This document shows positions 34,377-42,815 of a stretch of 64,000 bases of DNA, in pieces. Made by a program: the position numbers and the translations under genes. This DNA comes from Pelagicoccus enzymogenes. Lineage in GTDB: Bacteria > Verrucomicrobiota > Verrucomicrobiia > Opitutales > Opitutaceae. Positions within the stretch are counted from its first letter, which is position 1. The number at the start of each line of letters is the position of its first letter. The notes beneath the pieces were generated by a model. It was not told where the DNA came from and did no database searches. It saw nothing but the letters and a program-made list of their open reading frames with translations. The DNA lies in the NCBI RefSeq assembly GCF_014803405.1, contig NZ_JACYFG010000006.1, forward strand, positions 7,501 through 71,500. Direction: 5' to 3'.

Positions 34377-35345
34377 CTAGGCGTGGCCGGTAAAAACCTC
34401 CTCGACCTCCGGCTGCCGACCGCCCGTCAGGTCCAGTCGCTTGCCAACATCCGGAAGCTGCCCCCGGAACCACGTTCGCTGCTTCTTGGCAAGGCGACGC
34501 GTGTTAGTCGCAATCTTTTCGGCCAAGGTGGCCAGATCGTATTCGCCTCGCAGATACGAGATAGTTTCGCGGTAGCCAATCGCATTACAGGCGCTCGGAT
34601 TGCGCTCGATCCCCTCTCGCAATAGCGACTCGACCTCCGAGACCAGCCCCGCTTCGAGCATCAAATCGACGCGCTGGGCGATACGCCGGTTCAGCTCCTC
34701 CTTGTCTCGTTCGAGAATGCAAAGCGACTTGGGAGCTTCCACCAGGGCATTGGTCTGGCGGGCGAAGTCAGCCTTAAGTTCCTGCAAGGTTCGCCCCGAT
34801 TCGATACAGCGCTCCAAGGCCTTGGCAACGCGACGGGGATTGTCCACGTCCAATCCATCCAATCCCTGAGGATTGCGCTGCCTCAACGCTTCGACTGCAG
34901 ACGACAGACCTCCCTCCATCAGTTCCGCCGCCAGAGCTGCGGTTTCTGGCGAAACGCTTACCGCATCCACTACAGGATGGAAGAACGCTTTCAGGTAGAA
35001 TCCGCTTCCCCCCGTAACCAACACCTTTTTATTGCGGGCTTGGATGCGACGTATCGTCGCGATCGCCATTTCCACATATCGGCCAATATCCATCTGCTGC
35101 GACGGCTCCAGGAAGTCGATGAGATGATGCGGCACGCGAGCCATTTCCGCCGCGCTCGGCTTGGCCGTCCCCACGTCCATTCCGCGGTAGAAAAGCAGCG
35201 AATCGCAGTTCACGATCTCGGCGCCATTCTCTTCCGCCCAACGTAGTGCGAGCTCCGTCTTCCCCACTGCGGTACAGCCGGTCAGACAATAAATCCGCTG
35301 CAATGGCCCCGATTCGACCTCGTTGTTCTGTTTGTTCCCCTGCAT
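34377..35345 (-). CDS. miaA: tRNA dimethylallyltransferase
   Basis: 322 residues. MiaA adds an isopentenyl group to A37 of tRNAs that read codons beginning with U. The P-loop (CLTGCTAVGKTELA), the DSLLFYRGMDVGTAKP segment with its catalytic Asp, the HHLIDFLEP motif, VTGGSGFYLKAF and the tRNA-binding NAIGYRE are all present. The length is normal. ATG 35345 was chosen. The frame is open seven codons further upstream, without conservation. It heads a likely minus-strand operon with the small membrane protein and prmA. Confidence 0.95.
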   Translation of the reverse strand: MQGNKQNNEVESGPLQRIYCLTGCTAVGKTELALRWAEENGAEIVNCDSLLFYRGMDVGTAKPSAAEMARVPHHLIDFLEPSQQMDIGRYVEMAIATIRRIQARNKKVLVTGGSGFYLKAFFHPVVDAVSVSPETAALAAELMEGGLSSAVEALRQRNPQGLDGLDVDNPRRVAKALERCIESGRTLQELKADFARQTNALVEAPKSLCILERDKEELNRRIAQRVDLMLEAGLVSEVESLLREGIERNPSACNAIGYRETISYLRGEYDLATLAEKIATNTRRLAKKQRTWFRGQLPDVGKRLDLTGGRQPEVEEVFTGHA

Positions 35346-35485
35346 TTGTGACTCTTGAGCTACCAAGCAGTTACGAGCGCGTTACATGTCGACGTAGCGA
35401 AAACAATTGACTCGCGCCACCCTGATCGAGCGTCATTAACCATAGAGCGTAACCGTACCGAACCTCCTCGGTCAGCTCGCAACTC

Positions 35486-36328
35486 ATGAAGAAGCCTCCG
35501 CTCAGATTCAAGACGATCTTCATCTCGGACGTCCATCTCGGCACCTTGAACTGCAAAGCGAAGGAGTGCCTGCACTTCCTGAAAAACACCCGCTGCGACC
35601 GACTCGTCCTCAACGGCGACATCATCGACGGCTGGCAACTCGGTCGTGGCAGCAAGTGGGGCAAGATGGACACTAAATTTGTCCGCTACGTCCTAAAGCG
35701 AGTGGAAAAGCATCAGCAGGAGGTCATCTACCTGAGAGGCAACCACGACGACATCCTCAGCCGCTTCCTCCCCATGGAGTTCTCGACCGTCAAGATCGTG
35801 GAGGACTACATTCACGAGAATCCCAACGGCCGCTACCTTGTCCTGCACGGGGACGTCTTCGACACCATCACCAAGAATTTCACCTTCCTCGCCCACCTCG
35901 GCGACTGGGGCTACAAAATGCTGATGAGCCTCAACCGCTGGTACAACAAGTACCGTTCCTGGCGGGGCAAGGAGTACTACTCCCTCTCCAAGGCTATCAA
36001 AGCGAAGGTCAAGAAAGCGGTCAGCTTCATCTCCGACTTCGAGGAAAAGCTGGCCAAGCTTGCCGCCTCCCGCGGCTGTAGCGGAGTGATCTGCGGGCAT
36101 ATCCACACCCCGGCCGACAAGCACTTCGAAAACCTGCACTACTTGAATTCCGGCGATTGGGTCGAGTCACTTTCCGCCATCGTCGAACACCAGGACGGCC
36201 GTTTCGAGCTGGTCCACTTCAAGGACTTCGTGCTGGAGTACCCAATGAAGGAAGAGGGAACCCTAGCAGAGGCGGAGGAAGAGCTGGAGTCCGCGCTGTC
36301 GCCGAAACTCTTCGCAGAGGGGTTTTAG
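35486..36328 (+). CDS. LpxH-like UDP-2,3-diacylglucosamine diphosphatase-type phosphoesterase
   Basis: 280 residues of the calcineurin-like metallophosphoesterase fold. All metal motifs are intact: SDVHLG, LNGDIIDGW, LRGNHDD, VLHGD and CGHIHTP. The overall pattern (long helical insert with a KYRSWRGKEYYSLS segment) resembles the LpxH-like hydrolases that work in lipid A synthesis, acting on UDP-2,3-diacylglucosamine at the inner face of the membrane. The protein is longer than E. coli LpxH by some 40 residues, chiefly an acidic tail. It is a single gene, divergent from miaA. A different phosphoesterase substrate cannot be excluded. Confidence 0.78.
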   Translation: MKKPPLRFKTIFISDVHLGTLNCKAKECLHFLKNTRCDRLVLNGDIIDGWQLGRGSKWGKMDTKFVRYVLKRVEKHQQEVIYLRGNHDDILSRFLPMEFSTVKIVEDYIHENPNGRYLVLHGDVFDTITKNFTFLAHLGDWGYKMLMSLNRWYNKYRSWRGKEYYSLSKAIKAKVKKAVSFISDFEEKLAKLAASRGCSGVICGHIHTPADKHFENLHYLNSGDWVESLSAIVEHQDGRFELVHFKDFVLEYPMKEEGTLAEAEEELESALSPKLFAEGF

Positions 36329-36508
36329 GGCGAAAACGCCGCGACACGAAAGTTTCGTAAGAAATTTGTGACTTTAGAGGTCATGGCATAGTCTAATGCC
36401 TCGATTCCAGCTAGCTAAATGGCTCACTACCAACAAAAAAAGTTGGATAGCCGTTTGCGTTAGCATATTTCTTACATTTCCTCTCACCTCCAACCACATC
36501 TAGCATAT

Positions 36509-37399
36509 ATGGCACAAGAAAATACCGAAGCAGCCACTAGCGCCGCTAAATCAGCAGAGTCTTCAAACGAAGGCCTCATGGCCTTCTTCACCGAAGAGCG
36601 AGTAAACAGCATCGTGGAATGGGCCGCCGCAAACGGACTCAAGATCCTCGCGGCTATCCTCATCTTCGTCATCGGCAAGTGGGTCGTCGGCAAGATCCGC
36701 AACGGCGTGAAAAAAACCATGGAAAAGAAGCAGGTCGATCCCGCTCTCGTTTCCTTCGGAACCAGCATCCTCTACTACATGCTGATGATCGCTGTGATCC
36801 TCGCAGCTATCCAGCAAGTGGGCTTCCAGACCACTTCCCTAGTGGCCATTCTTGGTGCTGCAGGCTTGGCGGTGGGCCTGGCATTGCAGGGCTCCCTCTC
36901 CAACTTCGCATCCGGAGTCCTCATCATCATGTTCCGCCCCTTCCGCATCGGCGACGTTATCGATGCAGGAGGACACATCGGCAAGGTGGTGGAAATCGGC
37001 GTGCTCGTCACCATCATGCACAGCCCGGACAACAAGAAGATCATCGTACCGAACTCTTCCATCATGTCCGGCAGCATCACCAATATCACCGCTAACGACA
37101 CCCGTCGCGTCGACATGTCAGTGGGAGTTAGCTACTCGGACGATTTGGATAAGGTGACCAACATCATCAACGACGTGCTCAACGCCGACGAACGCGTGCT
37201 CAAGGATCCAGCGCCTCAGGTGGTGGTATCGGCCCTGGCCGACAGCAGCGTCAACTTCCACGTCCGTCCCTGGACCAAGAAGGAAGACTACTGGAACGTT
37301 TTCTTCGATTTCCAGAAGACCATCAAACAACGTCTCGACAGCGAAGGCGTCAGCATCCCGTTCCCACAGCGCGACGTTTGGATGCGCAAAGCCGACTAA
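36509..37399 (+). CDS. mscS: Small-conductance mechanosensitive channel (MscS family)
   Basis: 296 residues. Three membrane helices (about 45-68, 88-110 and 117-150) are followed by a cytoplasmic beta domain and an alpha/beta tail, as in E. coli MscS. The pore helix AGLAVGLALQGSLSNFASG and the exit sequence MFRPFRIGDVID are diagnostic. A hydrophilic N-terminal stretch rich in Glu, Ala and Ser comes first. The channel opens under membrane tension and protects the cell from osmotic downshock, as suits a marine bacterium. It stands alone and is followed by a clear terminator. Confidence 0.95.
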   Translation: MAQENTEAATSAAKSAESSNEGLMAFFTEERVNSIVEWAAANGLKILAAILIFVIGKWVVGKIRNGVKKTMEKKQVDPALVSFGTSILYYMLMIAVILAAIQQVGFQTTSLVAILGAAGLAVGLALQGSLSNFASGVLIIMFRPFRIGDVIDAGGHIGKVVEIGVLVTIMHSPDNKKIIVPNSSIMSGSITNITANDTRRVDMSVGVSYSDDLDKVTNIINDVLNADERVLKDPAPQVVVSALADSSVNFHVRPWTKKEDYWNVFFDFQKTIKQRLDSEGVSIPFPQRDVWMRKAD

Positions 37400-37427
37400 A
37401 AGTCCGCTCGAAAGCCTTTCAAGAACG

Positions 37428-37457
37428 AGCCGCAGACCTCCGGGTTGCGGCTTTTTT
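37428..37457 (+). terminator. Intrinsic terminator after mscS
   Basis: AGCCGCA/TGCGGCT stem followed by a run of six T, 29 bases after the mscS stop. Confidence 0.85.
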
Positions 37458-37565
37458 GCGACCGCATTCCTGTTGGGAAAGACCTTTTGATTCGATTTTC
37501 AACTCCCCAAACCACGGCACAAGGCAGCCGCCCGAAAAGAGCTCCACTTTCGCAGACCTCGAGCA

Positions 37566-37601
37566 AACAAAAGGCCACCACTCCCAAACGGAAGGGTGGC
37601 C
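37566..37601 (-). terminator. Terminator at the end of the NfeD-FloA operon
   Basis: On the minus strand GGCCACC and GGTGGCC pair, and TTTTGTTT follows. It lies 22 bases after the last gene of the operon. Confidence 0.75.
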
Positions 37602-37623
37602 CGAAAAGCTGAAAGGCTGCCAT

Positions 37624-38217
37624 TCAACGCATGCTCACAGGCACGTCCAAAACTTCGCGCAGCACAATTGCTGTCTTAAGCGAATCGCGATCGCTCAAGC
37701 TTTTCTTCAGACGCTGACGTATTTGCCCTTCGGATACGGAGGAAACGCTCAAGGGGACCAACGGCTTCCCTTTAGCCATAGATCCGGCTTTTTCCTTCGC
37801 CATGCGATGGGCCTTCTTCGCCTCCTCAAGCTTCGCCTCGATCTCGCGGCGACGCTCTTCGAAAGGATCGACGCGGCCATGCGAAACCTCTGCCACCTCC
37901 TCTACAACCGGTTCAGGCTTTCGAGGCGGCCTCGCTGGACGTCGAACGATTTCCTCTTCCTCGGGCTCTTCCGCTGGCGGCTGAGGTTCGTCAAAGATCA
38001 AAGTTCCCGGACGCTGCCCGGTAGGTTCTGCGCTTTCACGTTGGCGCTCGAGAATCTTGCGGCGTATCTCCTCTTGTATCTTACGAGCTCGCTCAGCTGC
38101 AGCCGGATCATTCTCTTCCTCCTCCTCCGGTCCCTTCCCCTTGAGGGAAGAGATCATGTAGAGCAGGAAGATTACGACCGGGGCAAACTTCCCGAGATTG
38201 TCAAAAAGCCAGTCCAT
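37624..38217 (-). CDS. Membrane-anchored charged protein coded with floA
   Basis: 197 residues. One N-terminal membrane segment (about 10-25, FAPVVIFLLYMISSL) is followed by a long, strongly charged, probably coiled-coil region (EEEEENDPAAAERARKIQEE, REIEAKLEEAKKAH) with a Pro-rich break. A short conserved-looking tail closes it (DSLKTAIVLREVLDVPVSM). No family was recognised. It begins six bases after the floA stop, so it is part of the NfeD-FloA operon and may be a partner of the flotillin-like scaffold at the inner membrane. That role is inferred from position only. Confidence 0.75.
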   Translation of the reverse strand: MDWLFDNLGKFAPVVIFLLYMISSLKGKGPEEEEENDPAAAERARKIQEEIRRKILERQRESAEPTGQRPGTLIFDEPQPPAEEPEEEEIVRRPARPPRKPEPVVEEVAEVSHGRVDPFEERRREIEAKLEEAKKAHRMAKEKAGSMAKGKPLVPLSVSSVSEGQIRQRLKKSLSDRDSLKTAIVLREVLDVPVSMR

Positions 38218-38223
38218 GGCAGA

Positions 38224-39243
38224 CTAACGGGCTTCCTTCTCGCTGTCTCCCTTTCCGGAAATCGAATCGCGCATGTTAGTGTCGGACTCTACATTCTTCA
38301 TTTTGTAGTAATCCATGATCCCGAGGTTGCCATTGCGGAAGGCTTCCGCCATCGCCAGAGGCACTTGGGCTTCTGCCTCGACAACCTTAGCTCGCATTTC
38401 CTGCACCTTGGCCTGCATTTCCTGCTCGAGGGCAACCGCCGCCGCGCGACGAATTTCCGCCTGCGCTTGAGCCATATTCTTGTTGGCTTCCGCCTGAGCT
38501 TCCTGGAGCAAGGCACCCACGTTTTGCCCCACATCGACATCGGCGATGTCGATCGAAAGAATTTCAAAGGCGGTGCCCACATCCAAGCCGCGCTGCAGCA
38601 CGACCTTGGAAATGCTGTCCGGGCTTTCCAAAACCTTCTTGTAGCTGTCGGCCGAACCGATAGTCGTGACAATACCTTCACCCACACGAGCGATGATGGT
38701 CTCTTCCTTGGCCCCCCCTACGAAGCGGTCCAAATTGGTACGCACGGTCACTCGAGCTTTTGCTTTCACTTGTATCCCATCTTTGGCGACGCCATCGATC
38801 GACTTCTTGGGACCGTCTTGGCTGGGACAATCGATCACCTTCGGGTCAACCGAAGTGCGAACCGCCTCGACCACCGACTTGCCCGATCCCTTGGTGGCAA
38901 GGTCGATGGCGCACGCCTGCACCCACTCCAACTTGATGCCCGCCTTTTTGGCTGCGATGATAGCCTGCACCGTAGGAATCAAGTTACCGCCTGCCAAGTA
39001 GTGAGCTTCCAAAGGCCCTTCCTGCAAATCGATCCCAGCTTTGATCGCTGTGATCTTGGCATCGACCACCGTGCTGTAAGGCACGCTACGCAAGCGCATG
39101 GCGACCAAGGTGGTGAAGCCCACGCCCGCTCCAGAGAGGATCGCCTTGAGCCAAGTTTGGAAGAAGGACAGCAGGTAAAGAAAAATTACCAGTCCGATGA
39201 TGCCCGCGACGACGAGGGCAATTGTGATCATTGTGCTATTCAT
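38224..39243 (-). CDS. floA: Flotillin-like protein FloA
   Basis: 339 residues of the UPF0365/FloA family. An N-terminal membrane hairpin (about 5-35) precedes the conserved region [19 protein letters not shown] and [19 protein letters not shown], followed by an SPFH-like domain and an Ala/Glu/Gln-rich coiled coil ([18 protein letters not shown]). FloA proteins organise ordered membrane patches and protein complexes. The start codon overlaps the stop of the preceding short NfeD gene in TAATG, so the two are translationally coupled. This NfeD-FloA arrangement is known from Bacillus and many other bacteria. Confidence 0.93.
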   Translation of the reverse strand: MNSTMITIALVVAGIIGLVIFLYLLSFFQTWLKAILSGAGVGFTTLVAMRLRSVPYSTVVDAKITAIKAGIDLQEGPLEAHYLAGGNLIPTVQAIIAAKKAGIKLEWVQACAIDLATKGSGKSVVEAVRTSVDPKVIDCPSQDGPKKSIDGVAKDGIQVKAKARVTVRTNLDRFVGGAKEETIIARVGEGIVTTIGSADSYKKVLESPDSISKVVLQRGLDVGTAFEILSIDIADVDVGQNVGALLQEAQAEANKNMAQAQAEIRRAAAVALEQEMQAKVQEMRAKVVEAEAQVPLAMAEAFRNGNLGIMDYYKMKNVESDTNMRDSISGKGDSEKEAR

Positions 39244-39707
39244 TATACTTTGGATACAGTTACTTTAAATTGATCGAAAGAGTCGACTCTCACCAACTCT
39301 CCCTTGTCCAGAAATCCGCTACGCGAGTACGCCTCGAACTTGCGCCCTTCGACGATAACGTAACCCGTTGGCGAAAGCGCCGTAGCCGTGGTGCCCTGCT
39401 TTCCCACCCAATCGCTTTCGCAAACGTCCGACTGGCTTTTGCCGGTCACCTGGTCTTGCAAGAAAAACTTCTTTCCCGCAGCAGTCTTGGGCAGAACCTT
39501 GAACTCGAACCAGAGGCACGCCACCACCCCAACCAGGCCCACGCCAAATACAATAATAGCCCCTTCCATGGAATAGCTCTCGTAGGCGAATCCTACAGCC
39601 GCCAACAAGCTGATGCCGCCAAAGATTCCCACGATACCGCCGGGAATGAAAATTTCCAAGGCGATGAGGGCGAAACCCAAAATCAAAAGTCCGATGATTA
39701 CGCTCAT
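39243..39707 (-). CDS. Short NfeD-type membrane protein
   Basis: 154 residues. Two or three N-terminal membrane helices ([26 protein letters not shown]) are followed by an OB-fold domain (about 90-150, [36 protein letters not shown]), the signature of NfeD. Such proteins partner with flotillin/stomatin-type proteins. The start ATG overlaps the stop of the long NfeD gene in ATGA, and its end overlaps floA, so the three proteins are made in step. Confidence 0.9.
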   Translation of the reverse strand: MSVIIGLLILGFALIALEIFIPGGIVGIFGGISLLAAVGFAYESYSMEGAIIVFGVGLVGVVACLWFEFKVLPKTAAGKKFFLQDQVTGKSQSDVCESDWVGKQGTTATALSPTGYVIVEGRKFEAYSRSGFLDKGELVRVDSFDQFKVTVSKV

Positions 39708-41176
39708 GAGTCGGCGATCTCCACAATGTATCCAAAATCCGACTTCGACACAACCCGCACCTGCGTACCCCTGTCGGCGGACCCGAAATTGAGCTTGGCG
39801 TCGTAACGCCGTCCGTCGATTTCGATTTCGCCGCTTGGCATGAGGTCCGACACGGCAACTGCCACGGCCCCGACAAGGCTCGATTCCGCCGAGGAAGCGC
39901 TTACTCCCTCCACGTCACCACCGAGTCCCGCGACCGACTCCTTCAACACCAAGCGGTCCCAGAGAAAGGTTTTCGGCAAAAAGCGAGCAAGGACCAAGAC
40001 CCCGACCACTCCCATAAGAACGCCTCCCACCAAGTTCTGGACTGGCTTCTCGAACATCTCCCAACTCCAAGTGAAATCCGGAGTTTCCGAGGGCCAAATG
40101 TCGGCCATGGCCCAGACCAAACTGACTAGCATCATGATGAATCCGGGAATTGCGAAGAACAGGGTTCCGGGAGCCACGAAAACTTCCAGGAAGAGCAGTG
40201 CGACACCTATGATAAATAACAGCAGCGGCTCATGCCCAGACAGACCCGCCACATTGTGGCCAAAGATCGCGATCAAGAAAAAGACTACTCCGACGATGCC
40301 AAACACCCCGAAGCCCGGCGTTTGGAATTCCACGTAAACGCTGATCACCGCAACCGCTAGGAGAAACGGCGCCAAGCCAACGATGAATTCCGCCAAACTC
40401 AAGGACCAGGTCGCCTCGAATCGAGTGATCACTGGATCCGTATCCACTGCCAAGCTACTAATCAACTTGTCGAGATCGTCAACGATGCCCGATCCAAGCA
40501 AGGGCATCGGCGGATCCCCGTACACCTCGTGAGCCCGCTTAGCAGTCAGGTTCAGCAGCTCGCCTTTGGGAGAAATGACCTCTTCACCGATCTTGAACTC
40601 GAACTCTGGATCCATCATCGCTCGGATCACCTCGCTGCGGAAGGCGTACTGGTCCGTATAAGCTTCCATCTTCGCGTTCAGATAGGACATCAGTTTTCGT
40701 TTCATCGACTCGTTGATGTCCTCTCCCTGCCCCGTAACTGGCTCCGCGCTGCCGATGACCGCCTTGGAGGTGAAGTAAATCTCGTTCGTCACCGCTGCGA
40801 TAATCGCTCCCGCCGAAATAGCTTCGTCGTTCACATAGGTGATCGTTTTACCGGGAAAACGGTCGAGAACCTCCATGATCTCCAAAGTAGAATCGAGACG
40901 CCCTCCCGGAGTGTTCATATCCAGCACCACGGTGCCGTAGCCTTCCGCAATCGCTGTCTTCACGCTCCCGCGAATGGCATACAAGGTCGTCGGCCCGATC
41001 GGCCCCTCGACTGGAACCACATAAAATTTGGCCGACTCCTCTCCCCCATCCTTCGCCGGGGCATTGGCAGACTCGACAGCCTCCGGTTCCTCGACTGCCA
41101 CTTGAGCCGAGACGATCGAATTCGTGATTGATGCCCACAAACCGAGGCAAATCAGGGTACAGCAACGAATTATCAT
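39704..41176 (-). CDS. Long NfeD: ClpP-class serine protease with membrane and OB domains
   Basis: 490 residues. A signal peptide (about 1-25) leads to a ClpP/SppA-like protease domain (about 45-230). Its opening (FYVVPVEGPIGPTTL) and LDMNTPGGRLDS are typical. The catalytic Ser is expected in DEAISAGAIIAA, with a Lys in KAVIGSAEP. Five or so membrane helices follow (about 270-400), and a C-terminal OB domain (MPSGEIEIDGRRYDA). This is the long NfeD form, which may cleave stomatin/flotillin-type proteins. ATG 41176 was chosen by the signal peptide. It is the first gene of the operon with short NfeD, floA and the charged protein. Confidence 0.88.
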   Translation of the reverse strand: MIIRCCTLICLGLWASITNSIVSAQVAVEEPEAVESANAPAKDGGEESAKFYVVPVEGPIGPTTLYAIRGSVKTAIAEGYGTVVLDMNTPGGRLDSTLEIMEVLDRFPGKTITYVNDEAISAGAIIAAVTNEIYFTSKAVIGSAEPVTGQGEDINESMKRKLMSYLNAKMEAYTDQYAFRSEVIRAMMDPEFEFKIGEEVISPKGELLNLTAKRAHEVYGDPPMPLLGSGIVDDLDKLISSLAVDTDPVITRFEATWSLSLAEFIVGLAPFLLAVAVISVYVEFQTPGFGVFGIVGVVFFLIAIFGHNVAGLSGHEPLLLFIIGVALLFLEVFVAPGTLFFAIPGFIMMLVSLVWAMADIWPSETPDFTWSWEMFEKPVQNLVGGVLMGVVGVLVLARFLPKTFLWDRLVLKESVAGLGGDVEGVSASSAESSLVGAVAVAVSDLMPSGEIEIDGRRYDAKLNFGSADRGTQVRVVSKSDFGYIVEIADS

Positions 41177-41296
41177 GGGTAGGGAAATAGTGTCGCCTAG
41201 AAATACGAAATGCAAGACCCAGCCGTTGCAGTTCTCTTTCCTAAACTTTTGATTTCCAAAATACAGCAAAACGCACTTTGATTCCACAGCACTAAC

Positions 41297-42217
41297 ATGG
41301 AGGAAATAGAGTACCTAGGAGAAACGATCTATCGCTGGGCTGTCGGAGCCTCGACCTACCTGGCCGCTCCCCGAAGAGGAGCTCGCCTGATGAATTGGAA
41401 CCTCAGTTACGCCGACGGTACCTTCCGCGACATCATTCACTGGCCAGACATCGACTCCATCGACAAACTGGTAAAAGCGCGCGGCGGCAACCCCATCCTC
41501 TTCCCCTTTTCGGCCCGAACCTATTCAAAAGGTGAAATCCAGAAGTGGGTAGCTCCATCCGGCAAGACGCTGCCGATGCCCATGCATGGTTTCGCCCGCC
41601 AAAACGCCTTCGAAATCACTCGCGTCGACAAGACCGGATTCGCCGCAAAACTCGTACAGGACAAGGTAGCGAAAGAGGCCTACCCGTTCGACTACGACTT
41701 CGAGGTCATCTACCGCTTCCAGGAAAAAGAATTCAGCGTGGAGCTCCGCCTTTCCAACCATGGCAAAGAAAGCATTCCTTGGTCCGCTGGGCACCATTTT
41801 TACTTCACAATACCCTGGCTCGACGGCACGACACGCGACGACTACAGCTTGCGCATACCAGCCAAAAAAGCAGTTCGCCACGCCCCCAACGGCAGCCTCG
41901 ATCCCGTGAAAGGCCACAAGAAAACGGAATCGATCGCAAATCCATCGATCGTGGACCGTATCCATTACCAGCTTACAGACTCGCTTGTGGAATGCATCTG
42001 CAAGCAGGACGACTCGCGCCTCAAAATCGAGATCGGAACGCAAGCGACTCCAAATCCAGGATACGCGCTGGTGACTTGGACCGAATCCGACAAGTCCCCC
42101 TTCTTCTGCATCGAACCCTGGATGGGACCCCCCAACGCTCCAGAAAACGAAATCGGCCTTCACCAAGTCGGCCCAGGCGAGACGCAAGCCTTCTCGGTGA
42201 CGGTGTCGGTAGAGTGA
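41297..42217 (+). CDS. Aldose 1-epimerase-family protein
   Basis: 306 residues with the galactose-mutarotase beta-sandwich pattern. Family segments include PRRGARLMNWNL, GGNPILFPFSART, MPMHGFARQNAFE with the substrate-binding His, SAGHHFYFTIPW with its second His, and FFCIEPWMGPPNA, where the catalytic Glu stands. Aldose 1-epimerases interconvert alpha and beta anomers of sugars; this subgroup includes GalM-like and YeaD-like proteins, so hexose-6-phosphate is a possible substrate. It is divergent from the NfeD operon and followed by a palindromic repeat and a bidirectional terminator. Confidence 0.82.
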   Translation: MEEIEYLGETIYRWAVGASTYLAAPRRGARLMNWNLSYADGTFRDIIHWPDIDSIDKLVKARGGNPILFPFSARTYSKGEIQKWVAPSGKTLPMPMHGFARQNAFEITRVDKTGFAAKLVQDKVAKEAYPFDYDFEVIYRFQEKEFSVELRLSNHGKESIPWSAGHHFYFTIPWLDGTTRDDYSLRIPAKKAVRHAPNGSLDPVKGHKKTESIANPSIVDRIHYQLTDSLVECICKQDDSRLKIEIGTQATPNPGYALVTWTESDKSPFFCIEPWMGPPNAPENEIGLHQVGPGETQAFSVTVSVE

Positions 42218-42284
42218 GGTAGCGTCCGCTGTCCCAGCGGGCATTCCTATGCCATCGACCCACTGGGACAGTGGGCCCTACCTC
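42216..42284. repeat. Nested palindrome, REPIN-like element
   Basis: The outer arms GAGGTAG and CTACCTC pair, and each arm holds its own small palindrome (CCGCTG-TCC-CAGCGG on the left; CCACTG-GGA-CAGTGG on the right). The element begins at the end of the epimerase gene. Its GTAG(G/C)G ends match those of the element at 32851-32910. Confidence 0.65.
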
Positions 42285-42296
42285 TCAAAAACACAA

Positions 42297-42326
42297 AAAA
42301 CCGCCCTGCTCGCACAGGACGGTTTT
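42297..42326. terminator. Bidirectional terminator between the epimerase gene and ndk
   Basis: AAAACCGCCCTG and CAGGACGGTTTT pair with one mismatch around CTCGCA. T-runs stand at both ends, so it can serve both converging genes. Confidence 0.85.
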
Positions 42327-42353
42327 CTAAATTACAGCTAAAATCGGATTCGC

Positions 42354-42770
42354 TTAGGCGTAGATCTCGCCCTCGGCAAAGAAGCGCTTGAGCTCCGCAG
42401 CAGCGGTCTCAGGGCCGTCGGATGCGTGAACGACGTTGCGCATCATATCGGTGCCGAAGTCTCCACGGATCGTACCAGCTGGAGCCTTGGTCGAATCCGT
42501 TGGGCCAAGCAGCTCGCGCACCCGTGCGATCACGTTCTCGCCCTGCAAAGCGACGAAGATCACGGGACGGGAGCTCATGAAAGCTTCGATTTCCGGGAAG
42601 AAGGGCTTGTCCGCCACATGGGCGTAGTGCTCGCGCAAGATCTCAGAGCCAAGCTTGGACATCTTGCTCGCTACGATCGCAAAACCTTCTTTTTCGAAAC
42701 GGGAGAGCACTTGGCCAGCGAGGCCCTTTTCCATGCAGTCCGGCTTCAGGATGATGAATGTTTTTTCCAT
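42354..42770 (-). CDS. ndk: Nucleoside-diphosphate kinase
   Basis: 138 residues, normal length. The enzyme moves the gamma-phosphate from ATP to nucleoside diphosphates through a phosphohistidine. The active-site H115 lies in RNVVHASDGPE, and the segments TFIILKPD and PAGTIRGDFG bind nucleotide. It ends the fatty acid cluster fabG-acpP-fabF-ndk on the minus strand, 45 bases after fabF, and is followed by a bidirectional terminator. Confidence 0.97.
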   Translation of the reverse strand: MEKTFIILKPDCMEKGLAGQVLSRFEKEGFAIVASKMSKLGSEILREHYAHVADKPFFPEIEAFMSSRPVIFVALQGENVIARVRELLGPTDSTKAPAGTIRGDFGTDMMRNVVHASDGPETAAAELKRFFAEGEIYA

Positions 42771-42815
42771 TTTGTATTCAGTTAAAGGGAGGAGGGAAAC
42801 GTATCTAAGGCTCCA

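Noticed and set aside
36329-36508. Small hairpins (ACGAAA-G-TTTCGT, CCAAC-A7-GTTGG) before mscS
   Set aside because: Weak stems without context; no ncRNA or operator could be argued from them.
37378-39273. 631-codon plus-strand frame across the FloA operon
   Set aside because: It is antisense to floA and the charged gene, both strongly supported. No conserved domain appears in it.
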